Source of the DNA: 9FT-COMBO-48-23 sp964400675
GTDB taxonomy: Bacteria > Chloroflexota > Dehalococcoidia > GIF9 > UBA5629
Length of the DNA: 27,966 bases
NCBI GenBank assembly: GCA_964400675.1
Contig: CAYNVO010000015.1
Location: forward strand, 1 to 27,966
Reading direction: 5' to 3'
A program made the translations under genes and the position numbers. The notes below the pieces were generated by a model. That model worked only from the letters and a program-made list of their open reading frames with translations, had not been told where the DNA came from and did not search any database. Positions 6,908 to 13,727 of the stretch are shown in pieces; positions within the stretch are counted from its first letter, which is position 1, and every line of letters begins with the position of its first letter.

Positions 6908-7033
6908 ATGAACTTAAAAAGGGGATACAATTGGAACGACTACGTAGCTAGTGCGCTATCACAACTAGGGTTTGATTACAGAGGCAGATGGACCGACGAG
7001 GTTTGTGTAGTTGGCGAGTTGGAAAGATTGTAG
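6908..7033 (+). CDS. Possible 41-residue protein ahead of the TPR gene
   Basis: The frame reads MNLKRGYNWNDYVASALSQL and continues GFDYRGRWTDEVCVVGELERL to TAG. Composition is protein-like (aromatic and acidic residues in a helix-friendly order) and it lies about 50 bp downstream of the TATAAT box at 6851. No ribosome site precedes the ATG, and a second overlapping frame from ATG 6890 (MDKQPDNELKKGIQLERLRS) competes. It may be a real small protein or the remnant of a longer one. Family unknown. Confidence 0.3.
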   Translation: MNLKRGYNWNDYVASALSQLGFDYRGRWTDEVCVVGELERL

Positions 7034-7090
7034 ACCGCGCATCGGATAATGCCGTCACGGCTTTGCGGTTGGTGAGAGTTCAGTGAAATT

Positions 7091-8251
7091 ATGAATGACA
7101 AACTTTCAGAAATGAAGAATAAAATACAGGCGCAGGACTTTCACCTGAAAGGCTTAGCCCTTATGCGTGAAAAACGCTGGGCTGAGGCAGCAACCACTTT
7201 CAATGCGTCTATTTCATTATACCCGGGAATTGCCGAAGTATGGGTTTGCAAGGGCGTCTCACTCGTTAGCCTTGGTCAAGTTAATGAGGCTATATATTGT
7301 TGGGACAAGGCGTTGGAATTGGACCCGAAGCACAAAGAAGCGTGGCATAATAAGGCTGAGGCATTGGACTTGCTCGGTAAGTATCACGAAGCATTGCAAG
7401 CCTATAATTCACTCTTGCAATTAGATTCAAAGGATCCAGGTGCATGGAATGCTAAAGGCAAGATCCTATTAAATATTAAGCATTATAATGAATCTATCGA
7501 GGCTTTTAATAAAGCTCTTAAGCTAGCGCCGAACCATTTCGATGCCCTATGTGATAAGAGTCAGGCGCTGTATGAGATTGGCCAATACAAAGAGGCTTTA
7601 AAAGTATTTGCGAAAATCATGAAATTGAATCCAAGACACGCAGGTGTATGGTCTAACTTAGGTATGATTTATGATGAGCTTGGTGATTATGAAAAGGCTA
7701 TATCAGCATATGACATGGCATTGAAACTAAATCCAGGTTCATGGGAATCATGGCAAAATAAAGGTTCGGCATTGTGTAGTCTAGACAAATACGCCGATGC
7801 CTTATTAGCTTACCAAAATGCATTGAGTTTAAATCCAAATCATCTTGCAATATGGCACAACATGAGCAAGGCATATGCTGGGTTAGGTCTTTACAACGAA
7901 GCAGTTGATGCCTGCGAAAGAGCTATATCATTGAATCCGAATTTTGCGGACGCATGGTCAAGAAAAAGCTGTGTTTTCTTAACTATGGAGAAATATCTTG
8001 ACGCTTTACATGCTAGCGATACAGCCATTCACTTAAATAGTAATTTTACTGAAGCTTGGGCAAACAGAGGAGCAGCATTACATGCTCTTTGTCGGTATTC
8101 GGACGCCATAGAATCCTGTAATAATGCTTTACAATTGAACCCAAATCAACCATCCGTATGGCATAATTTGGGATTATCGCTTGATAAGCTAGGTTATAAG
8201 AATGATGCAGAAAAAGCTTTCAAAGAAGCAAAATCACTGGGCTACAAATAA
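7091..8251 (+). CDS. TPR-repeat protein
   Basis: A 386-residue protein made almost wholly of about eleven 34-residue tetratricopeptide repeats, each with the W/A-x-G/N-K-G-x2-L ... Y-x-EA-I-x-A-x-x-K-AL-x-L-x-P pattern (for example AWHNKAEALDLLGKYHEALQ and VWSNLGMIYDELGDYEKAIS). No signal peptide, membrane segment or catalytic domain is seen, so it is an all-alpha scaffold for protein-protein contacts in the cytoplasm. The ribosome site is weak (GAGAG 14 bp upstream). It sits between the TIR/phosphoesterase pair and the membrane transglutaminase-like gene. The GC content is lower than in the flanking genes. Partners are unknown. Confidence 0.9.
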   Translation: MNDKLSEMKNKIQAQDFHLKGLALMREKRWAEAATTFNASISLYPGIAEVWVCKGVSLVSLGQVNEAIYCWDKALELDPKHKEAWHNKAEALDLLGKYHEALQAYNSLLQLDSKDPGAWNAKGKILLNIKHYNESIEAFNKALKLAPNHFDALCDKSQALYEIGQYKEALKVFAKIMKLNPRHAGVWSNLGMIYDELGDYEKAISAYDMALKLNPGSWESWQNKGSALCSLDKYADALLAYQNALSLNPNHLAIWHNMSKAYAGLGLYNEAVDACERAISLNPNFADAWSRKSCVFLTMEKYLDALHASDTAIHLNSNFTEAWANRGAALHALCRYSDAIESCNNALQLNPNQPSVWHNLGLSLDKLGYKNDAEKAFKEAKSLGYK

Positions 8252-8355
8252 ATCAGAAACATATTCGGGTGAACAGTGAAGTGCAACATGGAAGGACGAG
8301 TCAATCGCCGCCTTTTGCAACAAGTCTATCCTAGGGCACGTGTAGAGAGTAAGAA

Positions 8356-9516
8356 ATGGCCAAGCGTTGGGTTGCTGACCGCAAGTGGCATGATATAGAC
8401 TTCGACCACCTACCAAGCTGGGTGAAACGCAGGAGCAGAGACCTGGATAGGCGTCAGTTGGTAGGACAGTCGTTCAAATACCGGCGTAACTCACGTACCG
8501 GCAAATACCAGAGAAAGCTACGCTACCACACTCCACGCCCGCTCGTATCGACAGGGAGAGCACTCACAAAGGCACTGGTACTCCTGTCAGTTCTGGCCGC
8601 TACCACCATCGTTGTGACTATGGTTTGTTCCCTCATAAGCGGCAACATCAACTTAACCGCCGGCATCATCTTCTCACTCATAGGGATAAGCATCATAGCC
8701 TGGGGCGCAGTCTCTTTCTCGCGGCGCAGGTTGAGTTTTGCCAGGACATTCATGGTTGTACTCATTTCAGCGTTATTCATTATAGTCTCATGTGCATACC
8801 TGAATATCAGATCCCCAACCGATGTGAGAGATAGCGTACTCAGTGCGTTCTCAACCGAGGAAGACCAATTCCGCGCTACCGTTGACGCTTATATAGAGAG
8901 AACAGACCTTAAAGTTGCGGAAGCAGGTTTGACCGATAAAGAAATAACCGAAGAATCAACATCCCAACAAGGAGCAACTGAGTCGCAAGCGGCCGAGCCA
9001 GAAGCAACCGAAGAAGTAAGTGGCACAGAACATGTCTACATAAAGGGGGGAGTGTTGGTAGGGGCGGATGGGCACATGATAACCTTACACAACAACCGGG
9101 ATGCCACGAATCCCTCGTGGGCAGAGCTTAAGGCATTCCTCGCCAATGATAAAACAGACAAGCAACTATACAATTACAGCACATTTGTGTGTGGTGACTT
9201 CGCCGAGATGCTTCATAACAATGCCGAGGCCTCAGGTATTAGTGCTGCATTCGTTACAGTAATACTGGGGCCCTGCTCCTACTATTCCACAAGTGGAGGC
9301 CATGCACTGAATGCATTTCAGACAACAGACAAGGGCCTGGTCTACATAGATTGCACGTCCTCTTTGTCTGCAAACCAGGGCGGTAACGCGGACAAAACTG
9401 TTGACGTCCAGGTCGGCAAGCAGTATATTCCAGAAAGCATATTCCCCGAGCCCGGCTGGTCAGTAATGTGGGAGAATATGGGTGTGGTCGAGGAGATTGA
9501 AATTGTCCAGTGGTAA
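8356..9516 (+). CDS. Membrane-anchored transglutaminase-like protein with TIR-linked domain
   Basis: Residues 9-57 hold the same small domain as the TIR protein's C-terminus (KWHDIDFDHLPSWVKRR ... QLVGQSFKYRRN ... TGKYQRKL), about 22 of 48 positions identical. Three hydrophobic segments follow (about 73-95, 99-119 and 128-150). Then comes an acidic Thr/Glu/Ala-rich linker and a C-terminal domain with a transglutaminase/papain-like triad: Cys in STFVCGDFAEML, His in GGHALNAF, Asp in YIDCTSS. The small domain should be cytoplasmic and the triad domain outside if three helices are right. The ribosome site is GAGAG about 8 bp from ATG. It may process cell-surface proteins or peptidoglycan, or act as a sensor; function is not assignable. 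Confidence 0.75.
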   Translation: MAKRWVADRKWHDIDFDHLPSWVKRRSRDLDRRQLVGQSFKYRRNSRTGKYQRKLRYHTPRPLVSTGRALTKALVLLSVLAATTIVVTMVCSLISGNINLTAGIIFSLIGISIIAWGAVSFSRRRLSFARTFMVVLISALFIIVSCAYLNIRSPTDVRDSVLSAFSTEEDQFRATVDAYIERTDLKVAEAGLTDKEITEESTSQQGATESQAAEPEATEEVSGTEHVYIKGGVLVGADGHMITLHNNRDATNPSWAELKAFLANDKTDKQLYNYSTFVCGDFAEMLHNNAEASGISAAFVTVILGPCSYYSTSGGHALNAFQTTDKGLVYIDCTSSLSANQGGNADKTVDVQVGKQYIPESIFPEPGWSVMWENMGVVEEIEIVQW

Positions 9517-9643
9517 TATGCGCAGGTGCAGAGAATTTTATTTCAGCCGTCTGGGCCGGCTTACCGGTTATAATCGGCGATTCTTTCTGGCAACTGCCTA
9601 GTCAGGAAATGAAGAACTGTTGGGGATGGATATGAGCCTATTC

Positions 9644-10063
9644 TCAGTGTTTTTGGTAGTAACCTAAGATCACCTTGACATGCCCAAACACGCCAATCGG
9701 ACTCCTCATGTCCCACCACATATACGATTTAAGCTCGTCCCCCTTCTTGAGGTGTACGTGGCCTTCGGCCTCAATCAGGTACGCCCTATGATTGGTCACA
9801 GCACTTTTGAACGAGCCTAGCCACGTTGTCTTCTTCGCTCTCAGTCCCGTCTCCTCATACAGTTCTCTGGCGGCGGCCTGAGATGAGCGTTCCCCTTTGT
9901 GCACCCCTCCACCCGGGAGAGACCAGCGGTGTGCCCCCTTATCCTTGACCAATAGGACTTTGCCATGCCTAATCACAACTGCATCGCCTCTTTTGCGTAG
10001 GTGTTTGCCACTCATCTGTCTTAGCTCATTCCGTAAAGTGGTGTCCTCTAATATACACATCAT
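9644..10063 (-). CDS. Nudix hydrolase
   Basis: A 139-residue protein with a perfect Nudix box G-x5-E-x7-REU-x-EE-x-GU: GGVHKGERSSQAAARELYEE followed by TGL. Nudix enzymes cleave nucleoside diphosphates linked to another group (X). The strands before the box (GDAVVIRHGKVLLVKDKG, WSLPGGG) and a plain alpha/beta fold with no extra domain give no substrate clue. The reported start (ATGATG at 10063) lacks a ribosome site; an internal ATG giving MSGKHLRKRGD is closer to the usual N-terminus, so the first 17 residues are doubtful. It converges with the transglutaminase-like gene. An ADP-ribose or NAD-related substrate would fit a TIR neighbour, but that is only a guess. Confidence 0.9.
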   Translation of the reverse strand: MMCILEDTTLRNELRQMSGKHLRKRGDAVVIRHGKVLLVKDKGAHRWSLPGGGVHKGERSSQAAARELYEETGLRAKKTTWLGSFKSAVTNHRAYLIEAEGHVHLKKGDELKSYMWWDMRSPIGVFGHVKVILGYYQKH

Positions 10064-10089
10064 AACATATAGTAGCGTATTTCATTGCA

Positions 10090-10123
10090 GGGGCTGGTGA
10101 TCTGCCCCCTAAAAAACCAGCCC
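10090..10123 (-). promoter_or_regulatory. Two overlapping inverted repeats upstream of the Nudix gene
   Basis: GGGCTGGT (10091-10098) pairs with ACCAGCCC (10116-10123), and GGGGC (10090-10094) pairs with GCCCC (10104-10108). Both stems use the same left arm, so in RNA they exclude each other. No T-run follows on either side, so this is not a standard terminator. A protein operator or a leader switch for the Nudix gene are both possible. Confidence 0.4.
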
Positions 10124-10266
10124 AGTTATAATATAAGAACTGTTGAACACTTGTCTGAATCGTGTATCTCGGGATAAAACATCCTTCCTCTTGTGGTAAC
10201 AATACTGACTTTTGCAAAGCCAAGGCTAGTTAAGACCTCCGACGTCTAAGTCAAGGAGCATCCGCT

Positions 10267-10295
10267 TTGCCATTGGGAGATTGGCAGTCTATAAT
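10267..10295 (+). promoter_or_regulatory. Sigma-70 type promoter of the kinase-chaperone operon
   Basis: TTGCCA (10267-10272), a 17-bp spacer and TATAAT (10290-10295) fit the housekeeping consensus well. Transcription would start near 10302 and leave a leader of about 140 nt before the kinase ATG at 10444. No CIRCE-type (GCACTC-N9-GAGTGC) heat-shock operator is seen. Confidence 0.6.
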
Positions 10296-10443
10296 AATCT
10301 GGGGAGATGTTCGGGTGAAAAGAGCGGTGATTTTGCGCTGTAAACTAAGGAACGACTGTCAATTCTGGTATTCCGTTAGAGTCTGCAAAGTGAATGACAC
10401 GTCCCGCAGTTCCAATTCTGATCAAATGAGGCGGTGAATATCT

Positions 10444-11535
10444 ATGTTGCTGGAAGAGGGGCAACTAATCCGTGATGTGTATGAGATAGACCGATTCCTA
10501 GGTGAAGGAGCTTTCGCAGAGGTGTACCGCGTTAAGCACAAATTCCTCGGCCGCCAAGCTATGAAAGTCTTCAAATCACCAAGTTTATCCTTGCACGAAG
10601 TTGAGCAAAAACTGGGAGAGGCCATTATGTTATCAAGAATTGGTCACCCCAATATTATCCGTGTTTTTGATGCGGGCACTTTAGAAACCAAGGCTGGAAG
10701 CTGCGGTTATTTTACAATGGAATACGTTGCCGGAGGCAGTTTGGAGACTTTCTGGCAATCTCATAACACTAGTTTTATCCCTATTCTTGATACTCTAGAA
10801 ATCCTTAAGCAAATTTGCACGGGTTTAGCTGTCGCGCATGCTGAACAACCACCGATCGTTCACCGTGACATAAAACCCCAAAACATATTGGTCGGCTATG
10901 ATCCTGCTGGTCTACGGATTCGAATAGGTGACTTCGGTTTAGCCAAACATGTAAACCCACTTACTCTACTGGCAAGCGCGGCAGGGACTCCCGCATTCAA
11001 GCCTCCTGAGTTCCTTTCAGACTACGATTCTTGTGCTGGCGACGTCTGGGCTGTTGGGGTCACGTTTTATCTATTATTGACTGATCGTCTACCTTTTCCA
11101 ATAGTCGATTTGATGGATTTCTCGGGCGGAAAATGCTGGAAGCGCCCATTGATACCAGCAAGCCGCTTCAATATCCAAGTAAATGCAGAATTGGATTCTA
11201 TTCTTGCACGTGCCCTGGCGCTAAAACCGTCTGATCGTTATCCTGACGCTATGTCGCTATTAAATGACTTGACTCCATGGAAGCCAACAGAGACAAAAAA
11301 CCTCAAAGAGAGAGGTCCAAGTGCAGACGAACATAAAAGTGCGCTTCAATCTCAAGTTAAAACTGGCAGACTATCAGCAGAAGAATTGCTCAGCAGCGCG
11401 CTAGAACTATCTCAGGATGCGAGTAAACTAGTAGAAGCTGCTGATCTTATGGAAGAGGCTCTAACCAACTCCCCTGAATTTCGGGAGAAGTATGAATATC
11501 AGTTGACACTGTGGCGCCGAGGAATCATGTTATAG
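10444..11535 (+). CDS. Serine/threonine protein kinase with C-terminal helical tail
   Basis: A 363-residue Hanks-type kinase. Motifs: glycine loop GEGAFAEVY, K41 in AMKVFK, a helix-C Glu in GEAIML, H140-R141-D142 in HRDIKPQN, D163 in DFG, GTPAFKPPE for the activation-loop end and DVWAVG. All catalytic residues are present, so it should be active. After residue ~280 an alpha-helical tail (SAEELLSSALELSQ, LVEAADLMEEALTNSP) looks TPR-like. No membrane segment is seen, unlike many bacterial sensor kinases, so it is cytoplasmic. A good ribosome site (GAGGCGGTGA) precedes ATG. It heads the J-like/GrpE-like/Hsp70 operon and may phosphorylate one of those products. Confidence 0.93.
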   Translation: MLLEEGQLIRDVYEIDRFLGEGAFAEVYRVKHKFLGRQAMKVFKSPSLSLHEVEQKLGEAIMLSRIGHPNIIRVFDAGTLETKAGSCGYFTMEYVAGGSLETFWQSHNTSFIPILDTLEILKQICTGLAVAHAEQPPIVHRDIKPQNILVGYDPAGLRIRIGDFGLAKHVNPLTLLASAAGTPAFKPPEFLSDYDSCAGDVWAVGVTFYLLLTDRLPFPIVDLMDFSGGKCWKRPLIPASRFNIQVNAELDSILARALALKPSDRYPDAMSLLNDLTPWKPTETKNLKERGPSADEHKSALQSQVKTGRLSAEELLSSALELSQDASKLVEAADLMEEALTNSPEFREKYEYQLTLWRRGIML

Positions 11536-11569
11536 GTAATTGCGGTCAAGCTAGGAATCAGCAGGGAAA

Positions 11570-13159
11570 ATGAGCGAACATCATCTTGGGTCAGGGCAGA
11601 ATATCGGGAGCGTTGAAGATAAGCTCTTGTTGGAAATGGCGCGACCTGACATTTATCGTATCAATGCTTTCCGAATATTGGAGGTCCCTGTAACAGCATC
11701 GGCAAGAGAAATTTCCGCCCAAGTACAGAAGTTTGATCTCACAGAGAAACTGGGCAACAGTGGGGCAGTGGAAAGGGGCATTCTACCGCTGAATCCACCA
11801 CCCGATGGTGAAACCAGGCGAACGGCAGCACAGCGATTAAGCGACCCAGAATCGCGCCTTGTCGACGAAATGTTCTGGTTCTGGCCATTTAGTCTTGGCG
11901 CGTCTGCAGATATGGACGAGGCACTAGACATATTGAAACATGGCGACTTACAGAATGCGGCTGCAATCTGGAGTCAACGTGAGATGCAAGGCAGCGAAGC
12001 AAACGTATCGATGCACAACCTAGCCATATTATATCATCTCCTGGCTTTGGACCTGGAACAAATTCTGGTGCAAAGAAAACTCACAGCAGAACAAGCACAG
12101 CAGAAATGGGAATATTGGAAAGCAGCCTTGGACAGGTGGCGAATTTTAGTGGACTATGATGGCTTTTGGAAGCGGTTGAGTGAGCGGATTCTTGAACTCG
12201 ATGATCCCAGACTCACATCAGACACTGTCAGGAGCATACGGGCAGGGTTACCCTCCGCGTTACTCTCAATAAATGCCACTCTTGCCTCCCGAGCTGCAAA
12301 AAATGGGAATCGAGATGAAGCCTGGTCTCAAACCGGCCTGATGCGCAATTCTGGTTTCGGAAATGTTGTGTTTGATAGGGCAATAAGCAAGGAGGCGACC
12401 CCCATACACGAACAGGTCAAGATAATTTGTGCGAACGCGGAAAAAGACATTGCCAAAGACCCGGAGCAGGGAGAACAAGTGGCACGCCAAGTTCTCGCAC
12501 AGTCTTCTCCCCTGCTATTGACTATTGATACGCTTCTGCCGTCCAAACATCCAATACTGGAGGCTGCACATGATGAAGTGGCATTATGCATTCTGGGATC
12601 GGCGATTGTCTTCGGCAATAAAACTGAAAACTTGGCACCATTACCACAAATGTTGTCCCAGGCAATGCAAATCGCAGCAAGTGAGTCAACTAGGCAACGC
12701 ATTAACGAAAACCTTGACACTGTAAAAACCAACTTGGAATATGTCAGGGATTATACTAGGTGTTGGTTCTGTAAAAAACGCCCTGGGGATGATAAAGCAG
12801 TCCACGAGGTAAAAATGTATGGTGATGTTCGTCATGTTGGTAACCAAGTTCAATACCGGACTCTAAAATTGCCAGTTCCAAGATGTGGAAAATGCAAATC
12901 AGCTCACAAAGTGCACGGCGTCATGAAATGGCTTTTCGCAGCATTGGGAGGGTTGATTGGTCTAGGAGGGTGTGAATCTGATGTTGGCCTTTTTACTGTC
13001 CCATTGGGTGTTGGTGTCGGCTATGGGATTGGCTGGATTCTGGGGCGACTTTTTACAATAGGATTTAAGTCTGAATTATTCGGCAATCAATTTCCTATGG
13101 TAAAAAAGGGCGAATTGGAAGGCTGGACAGTAGGAGAAAAACCGCCGAACGTTCAATAA
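11570..13159 (+). CDS. Degenerate J-domain protein with zinc ribbon and membrane segment
   Basis: 529 residues. About 28-110 resembles a J-domain-derived region (YRINAFRILEVPVTASAREI, then PLNPPPDGETRRTAAQRLSD, ESRLVDEMFWFWP) known from Hsp70-linked proteins, but no HPD tripeptide is seen. A long helical region follows. C398-x2-C401 and C439-x2-C442 (CWFC, CGKC) form a zinc ribbon. A Gly-rich hydrophobic stretch near 450-495 (WLFAALGGLIGLGG, VGYGIGWILGRLF) could be one or two membrane helices. It likely brings clients to the Hsp70 encoded at 13728, perhaps at the membrane. Gap from the kinase is 34 bp; ribosome site CAGGGAAA. The J assignment is by pattern and neighbours, so moderately sure. 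Confidence 0.7.
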   Translation: MSEHHLGSGQNIGSVEDKLLLEMARPDIYRINAFRILEVPVTASAREISAQVQKFDLTEKLGNSGAVERGILPLNPPPDGETRRTAAQRLSDPESRLVDEMFWFWPFSLGASADMDEALDILKHGDLQNAAAIWSQREMQGSEANVSMHNLAILYHLLALDLEQILVQRKLTAEQAQQKWEYWKAALDRWRILVDYDGFWKRLSERILELDDPRLTSDTVRSIRAGLPSALLSINATLASRAAKNGNRDEAWSQTGLMRNSGFGNVVFDRAISKEATPIHEQVKIICANAEKDIAKDPEQGEQVARQVLAQSSPLLLTIDTLLPSKHPILEAAHDEVALCILGSAIVFGNKTENLAPLPQMLSQAMQIAASESTRQRINENLDTVKTNLEYVRDYTRCWFCKKRPGDDKAVHEVKMYGDVRHVGNQVQYRTLKLPVPRCGKCKSAHKVHGVMKWLFAALGGLIGLGGCESDVGLFTVPLGVGVGYGIGWILGRLFTIGFKSELFGNQFPMVKKGELEGWTVGEKPPNVQ

Positions 13160-13176
13160 AGCAAGGAGAGTCAACC

Positions 13177-13680
13177 ATGCTGGAGAGTCTAAGGCAGCTT
13201 TCATACCCGAAGTCATTCCGAATCGATGACCGTGGTTGGCCAGATTTGTCAAAATTGCTTGCCAGCTTAAGGAGTTTACTTAGCAGTAAGGATAAGCAGA
13301 CTGTTACTGATGACGATAAACAAGTAGACTTATTGAAACTGGTAGGGGAGATAGGGATCATTATATGGAGACTACAGAAAAGAGCGGCTGCAGAAATTGA
13401 TCCGCATGAGAAGCTTAGAAGGGCCTCAAGAGACATCGAATCAGCAAGTGACATATTATGCCAAGGCGACATTGAAATTAGAGACCACACTGGTCAAATA
13501 TATGATGATGGCATGGGATTACGTGTAATTGCATATGAACCTGTGCCGGAGCTCTCAAGAGCGAAAATTATCGAGACCGTTAAACCAACTATCCACTACA
13601 AGAACAAGATAATACGAATTGGCGAGGTGATAGTGGGCACTCCAGAGAAAGATACAATGCCCAACACATCCAGCAAATAA
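13177..13680 (+). CDS. GrpE-like nucleotide exchange factor
   Basis: 167 residues: a basic N-terminal region, a helical middle (LLKLVGEIGIIIWRLQKR, DPHEKLRRASRDIESA) and a C-terminal part reading DDGMGLRVIAYEPVPELSRA, then PTIHYKNKIIRIGEVIVGTP. That last stretch matches the layout of the GrpE beta-domain end (HEAV-like segment, then YKGRVIRPAxVxV). GrpE releases ADP from Hsp70. The long N-terminal coiled coil of standard GrpE is short here. A ribosome site (AAGGAGAG) lies 7 bp upstream and the gene starts 17 bp after its neighbour, immediately before the Hsp70 gene, which supports the call. Confidence 0.68.
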   Translation: MLESLRQLSYPKSFRIDDRGWPDLSKLLASLRSLLSSKDKQTVTDDDKQVDLLKLVGEIGIIIWRLQKRAAAEIDPHEKLRRASRDIESASDILCQGDIEIRDHTGQIYDDGMGLRVIAYEPVPELSRAKIIETVKPTIHYKNKIIRIGEVIVGTPEKDTMPNTSSK

Positions 13681-13727
13681 GGCTTGAATAAAGCATCTGA
13701 GTCTACGAAAGAAGAGGTGAATAGACA

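Larger units (their letters stand above)
6542..7090 (+). other. Intergenic region with GTTAA boxes and promoter-type element
   Basis: 549 bp between the divergent phosphoesterase and TPR genes. It holds TTGTTAAG near 6635, the palindrome-like GTTAACTTTTGTTAAAC (6736-6752), the promoter-type element 6831-6873 and a possible small frame at 6908-7033. The stretch 7034-7090 holds nothing further that I can support. Confidence 0.4.
10064..10443 (+). other. Divergent intergenic region
   Basis: 380 bp between the divergent Nudix and kinase genes. It contains the nested inverted repeats at 10090-10123 on the Nudix side, the strong promoter at 10267-10295 on the kinase side, and a leader of about 140 nt before the kinase. 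I see no coding frame of note in it. Confidence 0.45.

Noticed and set aside
9540..9575. Promoter or terminator at the CCGGCTTACCGG/TATAAT spot between convergent genes
   Set aside because: The TATAAT box has no gene downstream in its direction, and the short CCGG stem lacks a T-run.
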